In this document: piece after piece, positions 15,607 through 20,006 of the stretch | Layout of the letters: each line of letters begins with the position of its first letter | Position numbering within the stretch: the stretch's first letter is position 1 | Origin: UBA6136 sp044237765 | GTDB lineage: Bacteria; Pseudomonadota; Gammaproteobacteria; Methylococcales; Methylococcaceae | Assembly (NCBI GenBank): GCA_044237765.1 | Contig: JBIIEQ010000063.1 | Coordinates: 1 to 20,006, forward strand | Length of the DNA: 20,006 bases | Reading direction: 5' to 3' | Made by a program: the position numbers and the translations under genes | The notes under the pieces: model-generated | The model's input: only the letters and a program-made list of their open reading frames with translations | Databases searched by the model: none | What the model was told of the DNA's origin: nothing

Positions 15607-15691
15607 GTTGGGCAGTGGCTTTCGTTTACAATGTGGGGCTTTGGCGGATCACCGCCTCGTCTTGAGCAAACCACGCTAGGGAGAACGTCAG
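15607..15691. promoter_or_regulatory. Divergent promoter region between cyoE and the M16 peptidase pair
   Basis: This 85-base gap separates divergent genes. TACAAT at 15627-15632 fits a plus-strand -10 box, but the -35 position is poor. GGCGG-ATCA-CCGCC at 15643-15656 is a perfect 5+5 inverted repeat in what would be the 5' leader, possibly an operator or a small hairpin. GGGAGA near 15680 serves as the ribosome site for the ATG at 15692. Confidence 0.35.
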
Positions 15692-17068
15692 ATGCTTACA
15701 CGCGGACTCCGCATCATTCTACTGGCTGCGCCGTTGTCGCTTCAGGCGGCCGAGCCCCAGGTGCATGAATACCAATTGGAGAATGGCCTGAAAATCCTGG
15801 TCCAGGAGGACCACCGGTCGCCTGCCATCGTCTCACAGGTCTGGTACAAGGTCGGTGCCAGCAACGAATATGGCGGAATCACCGGCATCTCGCACATGCT
15901 GGAACACATGATGTTCAAGGGTACGCAAAAACATCCGCCAGGAGAGTTTTCACGCATTATCGCAGCAAACGGGGGGAGGGAAAACGCCTTTACCGGGCAG
16001 GACTATACGGCTTATTTCCAGATGCTGGAGAAAACCCGATTGCCGGTCAGCTTCGAGTTGGAAGCTGATCGCATGCGCAATCTCAAGCTGATCGAGGCTG
16101 AATTCGCCAAGGAGCATCAGGTGGTGCTCGAAGAGCGTCGCTTGCGGACGGATGATCAGCCGCGCAGCAAAATGCAGGAACATTTCGAGTCGGTCGCCTA
16201 CAGCAATAGCCCCTACAAGAATCCCGTAGTCGGTTGGCCGGATGACGTGGCCGGGCTGACGCTGGACGATCTGAAACGCTGGTATTCGCTGTGGTATGCG
16301 CCGAATAACGCCACCCTGGTGGTGGTCGGTGACGTCAATCCCGACGAGGTATTCAAGCAAGCCAAAAAGTTTTTCGGCCCACTGAAAAAGAGCGTGTTGC
16401 CGGCCCCGAAGCTACAGGGCGAGGTGGAACAGCTGGGTTTGCGTCGCCTGACCGTCAAGGTTCCGGCCAAGTTGCCAAATCTGGTGATGGGCTACAAGAC
16501 TCCTTCACTGAAAACGGTGGCGGACGAGACCGAGGCCTATGCGCTGGAAGTAGCGGCCGGCATTCTCGATGGGGGCAACAGTGCGCGGTTCTCGAGTCGT
16601 CTAGTTCGCGGGCAGCAGATCGCCGCGGCGGCGGGGGCCGGATATGACCTCTATTCCCGTCTGTCGAATTTGTTCACGCTGGAAGGCACTCCGGTGCAGG
16701 GTAAGTCGGTGGCTGAGCTGGAAGCCGCTCTGCTGGATGAAGTGCGCCGCCTCCGTGACGACCCGATCAGCGCAGAGGAGTTGCAGCGAGTGAAAGCGCA
16801 GGTTTCGGCCAGCCATGTGTATCAGCTCGATTCGATCATGTATCAGGCGATGCAGATTGGTACTGCCGAAACCGTGGGTTTGGGATGGAAGAAAGTCGGG
16901 GAATATGTCGACAAGGTGAATGCCGTGACGGCCGAGCAGGTCCAGGCCGTTGCTCGGAAATACCTGGTGGATGACCATCTCACCATTGCTCATCTCGAAC
17001 CCTTGCCATTACCCGAAGGCATGCCGGCACCGGAAGATGTGGCCATAGGAGGTAACCATGTTCGCTAA
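15692..17068 (+). CDS. M16-family zinc metallopeptidase, catalytic subunit (periplasmic)
   Basis: The 458-residue protein has an N-terminal signal peptide (about 1-20, MLTRGLRIILLAAPLSLQAA) and so should be exported. The inverted zinc motif HxxEH is at H68-M-L-E71-H72 in GISHMLEHMMFKG. A Glu at 148 lies 76 residues after H72, the spacing known for the third zinc ligand in M16 enzymes. Two M16 halves are visible, the second around 190-370. It resembles the pitrilysin-like, processing-peptidase-type proteins found as tandem pairs in many proteobacteria (PA0372-type); the substrate is unknown. It overlaps the next gene by 11 bases. Confidence 0.92.
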   Translation: MLTRGLRIILLAAPLSLQAAEPQVHEYQLENGLKILVQEDHRSPAIVSQVWYKVGASNEYGGITGISHMLEHMMFKGTQKHPPGEFSRIIAANGGRENAFTGQDYTAYFQMLEKTRLPVSFELEADRMRNLKLIEAEFAKEHQVVLEERRLRTDDQPRSKMQEHFESVAYSNSPYKNPVVGWPDDVAGLTLDDLKRWYSLWYAPNNATLVVVGDVNPDEVFKQAKKFFGPLKKSVLPAPKLQGEVEQLGLRRLTVKVPAKLPNLVMGYKTPSLKTVADETEAYALEVAAGILDGGNSARFSSRLVRGQQIAAAAGAGYDLYSRLSNLFTLEGTPVQGKSVAELEAALLDEVRRLRDDPISAEELQRVKAQVSASHVYQLDSIMYQAMQIGTAETVGLGWKKVGEYVDKVNAVTAEQVQAVARKYLVDDHLTIAHLEPLPLPEGMPAPEDVAIGGNHVR

Positions 17069-18386
17069 AACCATCATGAATCCGTTCAAAGCCGCCTGGC
17101 TTGCCTTGCTCACGCTGGTTTTCAGTGCCAGTGCACTGGCCGTTCCGGACATCCAGCACTGGACGACGGCTCGAGGGGGGCGGGTCTTCTTTGTGGCGAC
17201 CGAGGGTTTGCCATTGGTGGATGTTCGCGTGGTTTTTGATGCGGGCAGTGCCCGTGATGGAGAAAAGTTCGGGCTGGCCAGCCTCACCTCTGGCATGCTC
17301 GATACAGGGGCCGGCGAGTGGGATGCCGATGCGATTGCGCAGCGACTGGAAAATGTCGGTGCACTCCTTGGAGCTGGCGCCGGTCGGGATTCGGCGCATC
17401 TCAGTTTGCGCAGCCTGACTCATCCGGAGAAACTGGCTGTGGCCTTGGAAACGGCCAAAACCGTGTTGGCGCACCCACGATTTGAAGCCAGGGATTTTGA
17501 ACGCGAGAAAAACCGAACGCTGATGGGAATTCAGCAGAATGGTGAAGATCCGGCGGAAATCGCCCAAATCGCATTCATGAATGTTCTCTATGCCCAGCAT
17601 CCCTATGCACACCCACCCGAGGGTCTCAAGGAGACCGTCGAGAAGCTGAGTCGCGACGATCTGGTGGACTTTCACAAACGGACTTACACGGTGAAAAACG
17701 GCATCGTGGTCATTGTCGGCGATGTGAAACGAGCCGAGGCGGAAGGCATGGCCGAACAGTTGCTGGCGGATTTGCCCGAAGGCGATATGCTGCCTCCGCT
17801 GGCTGACCCCATCGTCAATGCGGGGGCCGAGACCCGCAAGATGGACTATCCCTCCGAGCAGACCCATATCTTCGCGGGCGTCCAGGGCATGACAGCCAAC
17901 GACCCCGATTATTTCCCGCTTTATGTGGGGAATCACACGCTGGGGGGCAGTTCACTGGTGTCGAGGATTTCGGAAGAGGTGCGGGAAAAACGCGGTTTCG
18001 CCTACCATGCATTTAGTCAATTCAACCCGATGCGCGTGGCGGGGCCTTTTATCGTCGGTCTGCAGACCAAGAACGCCCAGGCACAGGAAGCCTTGCAGGT
18101 TGCCCTGAAGACGGTGCAGGACTTTATCGACAAGGGACCCACGGAGAAAGAGCTTGAAGACGCCAAGAAAAACATCGTGGGTGGTTTTGTGCTGCGTCTC
18201 GACAGCAACCAGAAATTGACGGCGGAAGTAGCCAATATCGGCTTTCTCAATCGGCCGATGGATTACCTGAATACCTTCACGCAGAAGGTCCAGGCCGTCA
18301 CCCGCGAAGATGTCAAACGCGCCTTCAAGGCGCGTGTCGACATGAGCAAGCTGCAGACCGTCCTGGTCGGTGGTGGCGCAAAGTAA
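17058..18386 (+). CDS. M16-family peptidase-like protein, non-catalytic partner subunit
   Basis: The 442-residue protein has a signal peptide with a clean cleavage site (LVFSASALA, about residue 29). It has the M16 fold pattern, but the HxxEH site is missing: the matching region reads GSARDGEKFGLASLTSGML. The C-terminal half keeps the substrate-binding Arg/Tyr segment EEVREKRGFAYHAFSQF. This fits a heterodimer in which one subunit carries zinc and the other holds substrate, as in mitochondrial processing peptidase. A perfect AGGAGGT Shine-Dalgarno sequence at 17047-17053 lies four bases before the ATG, which itself lies inside the end of the upstream gene. The pair is almost certainly co-expressed. 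Confidence 0.9.
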   Translation: MFAKTIMNPFKAAWLALLTLVFSASALAVPDIQHWTTARGGRVFFVATEGLPLVDVRVVFDAGSARDGEKFGLASLTSGMLDTGAGEWDADAIAQRLENVGALLGAGAGRDSAHLSLRSLTHPEKLAVALETAKTVLAHPRFEARDFEREKNRTLMGIQQNGEDPAEIAQIAFMNVLYAQHPYAHPPEGLKETVEKLSRDDLVDFHKRTYTVKNGIVVIVGDVKRAEAEGMAEQLLADLPEGDMLPPLADPIVNAGAETRKMDYPSEQTHIFAGVQGMTANDPDYFPLYVGNHTLGGSSLVSRISEEVREKRGFAYHAFSQFNPMRVAGPFIVGLQTKNAQAQEALQVALKTVQDFIDKGPTEKELEDAKKNIVGGFVLRLDSNQKLTAEVANIGFLNRPMDYLNTFTQKVQAVTREDVKRAFKARVDMSKLQTVLVGGGAK

Positions 18387-18422
18387 GCCCATGATCGTTT
18401 CCGCTTGGGTTAGACGCGGATC

Positions 18423-18449
18423 AGGAGGGGGTTTCTGAATAAAGCCCCC
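18423..18449 (+). promoter_or_regulatory. rsmD ribosome binding site and start-codon hairpin
   Basis: AGGAGGGGG at 18423-18431 is a very strong Shine-Dalgarno sequence. It is followed by a hairpin: GGGGG-TTT (18427-18434) can pair with AAA-(bulged G)-CCCCC (18441-18449). The six-base loop CTGAAT begins with the proposed CTG start codon at 18435. No ATG, GTG or TTG lies in frame close downstream. The hairpin would partly hide the ribosome site and could limit initiation. It lacks a T tract, so it is a poor terminator. Confidence 0.5.
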
Positions 18450-19025
18450 AATGGTTCGGCTCGTAACGAAATCCGCATCATCGCCGGGGAATGGCGCAGC
18501 CGTAAGCTTCGCTTTCCGGCGATTGAAGAATTGCGACCCACACCGGATCGTGTGCGGGAAACCTTGTTCAACTGGTTGCGTGAGGATATTGAAGGATCGC
18601 GATGCCTGGATCTCTATTCGGGAAGCGGGGCATTGGGCTTCGAAGCGGCTTCGCGAGGAGCTTGCCGGGTGGTCCAGGTGGAATCCGATGTGCAAGTCTG
18701 TGCGGCTCTTCGCCAGAACTGTGAATTGCTCTCCGCGAGCCAGGTGCAGGTCAAGCAGGAGAACGTCCGGCACTTCCTCGCCGGACCTTCGGAGTCTTTC
18801 GAGATCGTTTTTCTGGATCCTCCTTTCCGCCGGGGTTGGTTGCTGCCAAGCTGTGAAATGCTGGAGCGGCGAGGTTGGCTGGCGGAGCATGCCCTTATAT
18901 ATCTAGAAGCCGAGCGCGAACTGAAGCTCGATGGCCTGCCTGTGGCCTGGCAAAGAATCCGGCACGGGGAGGCGGGTGATGTCGCTTACGCCCTTTATAA
19001 ACGAAATCCACAAACCACTTCATGA
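18435..19025 (+). CDS. rsmD: 16S rRNA (guanine966-N2)-methyltransferase RsmD, probable CTG start
   Basis: RsmD makes m2G966 in 16S rRNA of the 30S subunit. From CTG 18435 the protein has 196 residues, against about 198 in E. coli. Conserved parts are IRIIAGEWRSRKL (13-25), RPTPDRVRETLFNWL (34-48), the SAM site LDLYSGSGALGFEA (58-71) and the catalytic DPPF (128-131). The first standard start in frame, TTG at 18531, would remove the conserved N-terminal block, so the true start must be upstream; the frame is closed by TAG at 18411. CTG 18435 sits six bases after AGGAGG and gives the right length. The stop overlaps the coaD ATG by four bases. Confidence 0.9.
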   Translation: MNKAPNGSARNEIRIIAGEWRSRKLRFPAIEELRPTPDRVRETLFNWLREDIEGSRCLDLYSGSGALGFEAASRGACRVVQVESDVQVCAALRQNCELLSASQVQVKQENVRHFLAGPSESFEIVFLDPPFRRGWLLPSCEMLERRGWLAEHALIYLEAERELKLDGLPVAWQRIRHGEAGDVAYALYKRNPQTTS

Positions 19026-19510
19026 AGATTACCGCCATATACCCGGGGACTTTCGACCCCATCACCAAGGGGCATGTCGATCTGATCGAGCGCGCAGTCA
19101 GGATGTTCGGGCGTGTGGTGGTGGCCGTCGCGGAAAATCGAAACAAGGAGCCCCTGTTCAGTCTGGACGAGCGTGTCGACATGGCGCGGGCGTCGCTGAA
19201 GGGGATGGATACGGTCGAAGTGCTAGGCTTTGATACCCTGCTGGTTGAATTCGCCCGTGCCACCGAAAGTCGGGTCATTCTTCGGGGCCTGCGGGCCGTG
19301 TCCGATTTTGAGTTCGAATTTCAGTTGGCCGGCATGAATCGGCATCTGGGGCCAGAGATTGAAACCGTGTTCATGACGCCGAGTGAGCGTTATGCGTTCA
19401 TTTCCTCCTCGCTGATTCGCGAGATTTCAAGGCTGGGGGGCGATGTATCCGAGTTTGTGCCGGATGCGGTGCAGCTGGCATTAAGCCAGAAACGAATTCG
19501 CCAGTCCTGA
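19022..19510 (+). CDS. coaD: Phosphopantetheine adenylyltransferase (CoaD)
   Basis: CoaD transfers AMP from ATP to 4'-phosphopantetheine to give dephospho-CoA, the penultimate step of coenzyme A synthesis. The 162-residue protein shows the nucleotidyltransferase motif T15-K-G17-H18 in YPGTFDPITKGH, the family segment ILRGLRAVSDFEFEFQLAGMN, and the C-terminal ATP-binding FISSSLIREI. Length is normal. It overlaps rsmD by four bases (ATGA), and the ferredoxin gene follows after seven bases, the order also known in Pseudomonas. Confidence 0.96.
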   Translation: MKITAIYPGTFDPITKGHVDLIERAVRMFGRVVVAVAENRNKEPLFSLDERVDMARASLKGMDTVEVLGFDTLLVEFARATESRVILRGLRAVSDFEFEFQLAGMNRHLGPEIETVFMTPSERYAFISSSLIREISRLGGDVSEFVPDAVQLALSQKRIRQS

Positions 19511-19517
19511 GGTCGCC

Positions 19518-19766
19518 ATGGCATTGCTGATTACCAACGAATGCATCAACTGTGACGTCTGCGAGCCCGAATGTCCCAATGGGGCCATTTCGGAGGGAGA
19601 ACTCATCTACGAGATTGATCCGGAATTCTGTACCGAATGCGTCGGTCATTATGACAAACCCCAATGCATCAGGGTCTGTCCGGTCGAGTGCATCATCCAT
19701 GATCCTGACCGGCCGGAAGAACAGGATGCGCTTTATCAGAAATATCGGAAGCTGACGGCAGGTTGA
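19518..19766 (+). CDS. fdx: 2[4Fe-4S] ferredoxin, Allochromatium type (YfhL-like)
   Basis: This 82-residue electron carrier has two cluster motifs: C9-x2-C12-x2-C15-x3-C19-P, and C38-x2-C41-x8-C50-x3-C54-P. The eight-residue insertion between C41 and C50 (VGHYDKPQ), the extra cysteine C58, and the C-terminal helix (about 66-80) are the marks of the Allochromatium vinosum class, which has very low-potential clusters. GAGGT at 19510-19514 is its ribosome site. It ends the rsmD-coaD-fdx run. The electron partners cannot be deduced from the window. Confidence 0.95.
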   Translation: MALLITNECINCDVCEPECPNGAISEGELIYEIDPEFCTECVGHYDKPQCIRVCPVECIIHDPDRPEEQDALYQKYRKLTAG

Positions 19767-19826
19767 GCCGGCTGTTATTGGCGACTTTTGGTGGTTTCGC
19801 CTAGGCCCGGTCTCATCGATTCGGGA

Positions 19827-20006
19827 TCAGAGCCTGATCTCTCCGCCGGGTGAAGCATTCAGGGACTCGGTCACGCTCTTGACCTGTTCTCCGCGAACCC
19901 GGTCCAGATAGGCGCGCGATTTGTCGACTTCATGGGTCAGTACGTCGACGGTTTTTTGCATGTTGTCGAGCGCCTGTACCTTGTAGTTCGAAACCATGTC
20001 CATGGT
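19827..20006 (-). CDS. Unrecognised short protein (C-terminal part, or nearly whole gene)
   Basis: The minus strand is open from the window edge to TGA at 19829-19827, giving 59 codons. ATG codons at 20003 and 19997 could be starts (58 or 56 residues), or the gene may continue outside the window. The sequence is polar and helical, with VSNYKVQALDNMQKTVDVL and HEVDKSRAYLDRVRGEQVKS giving a heptad-like coiled-coil look, and a Gly/Pro-containing tail ending EIRL. There is no cysteine, signal peptide or membrane segment. I do not recognise the family. It converges on fdx with about 60 bases between them. A 6+6 inverted repeat at 19825-19839 overlaps its stop codon but has no T tract. Confidence 0.5.
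   Translation of the reverse strand, partial: TMDMVSNYKVQALDNMQKTVDVLTHEVDKSRAYLDRVRGEQVKSVTESLNASPGGEIRL

Noticed and set aside
17058..18386. Second M16 gene as a decayed pseudogene, because the zinc site is absent
   Set aside because: The frame is intact, with a good signal peptide, a perfect Shine-Dalgarno sequence and the Arg/Tyr substrate segment; non-catalytic partner subunits are normal in M16 pairs.
18531..18533. TTG as the rsmD start
   Set aside because: It would remove the conserved IRIIAGEWRSRKL block and about 32 residues of the family length.
19825..19839. GATCAG-AGC-CTGATC inverted repeat as a terminator after fdx
   Set aside because: The stem is six base pairs, no T tract follows on either strand, and it overlaps the stop codon of the minus-strand frame.
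1..20006. CRISPR arrays, tRNA or rRNA genes, riboswitches
   Set aside because: I saw no spaced direct repeats, tRNA-like cloverleaf with a conserved T-loop, or rRNA sequence; every gap between genes is under 200 bases.

Overview
The window looks like a chromosomal segment of a gammaproteobacterium with fairly high G+C. The best lineage clues are the 82-residue 2[4Fe-4S] ferredoxin at the right end, which closely resembles the Allochromatium vinosum type, and the gene order rsmD-coaD-fdx. Together they suggest Chromatiales or a near relative; this is an inference from recalled family patterns, not a database result. There are no tRNA or rRNA genes, no CRISPR array, and no gene-free stretch longer than 300 bases.

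Bases 1 to about 5800 form an accessory defence region. It opens with the 5' end of an IS30-family transposase on the minus strand, whose element has cut into a type I restriction specificity gene (hsdS); only the 3' two thirds of hsdS remain. Next come an intact VapBC-type toxin-antitoxin pair, a HicB-like antitoxin (minus strand) with only the C-terminal 58 codons of its PIN toxin, a Phd/YefM-type antitoxin followed by an 18-codon stub of its PIN toxin, and an intact 1130-residue hsdR. The antitoxin, the stub and hsdR are chained by GTGA and ATGA overlaps. A perfect inverted repeat lies upstream of the antitoxin, so an orphan antitoxin may now control the restriction gene. hsdM is not in the window and may lie beyond the IS.

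Bases 5856 to 15606 are housekeeping. A ROK-family sugar kinase is followed by a minus-strand cytochrome c maturation operon, ccmDEFGHI. Its first gene, ccmD, is only 56 codons. ccmABC are not upstream of it. Then come an RsmC/RlmG-like rRNA methyltransferase (plus), recJ (minus) and the heme O synthase gene cyoE/ctaB (minus).

Bases 15692 to 19766 hold a plus-strand run: two M16 peptidase-family genes (one with the zinc site, one without), rsmD, coaD and a ferredoxin gene. rsmD appears to begin at a CTG codon behind a strong Shine-Dalgarno sequence, and a small hairpin can form over that start. The window ends inside or at the start of a short unrecognised minus-strand gene.
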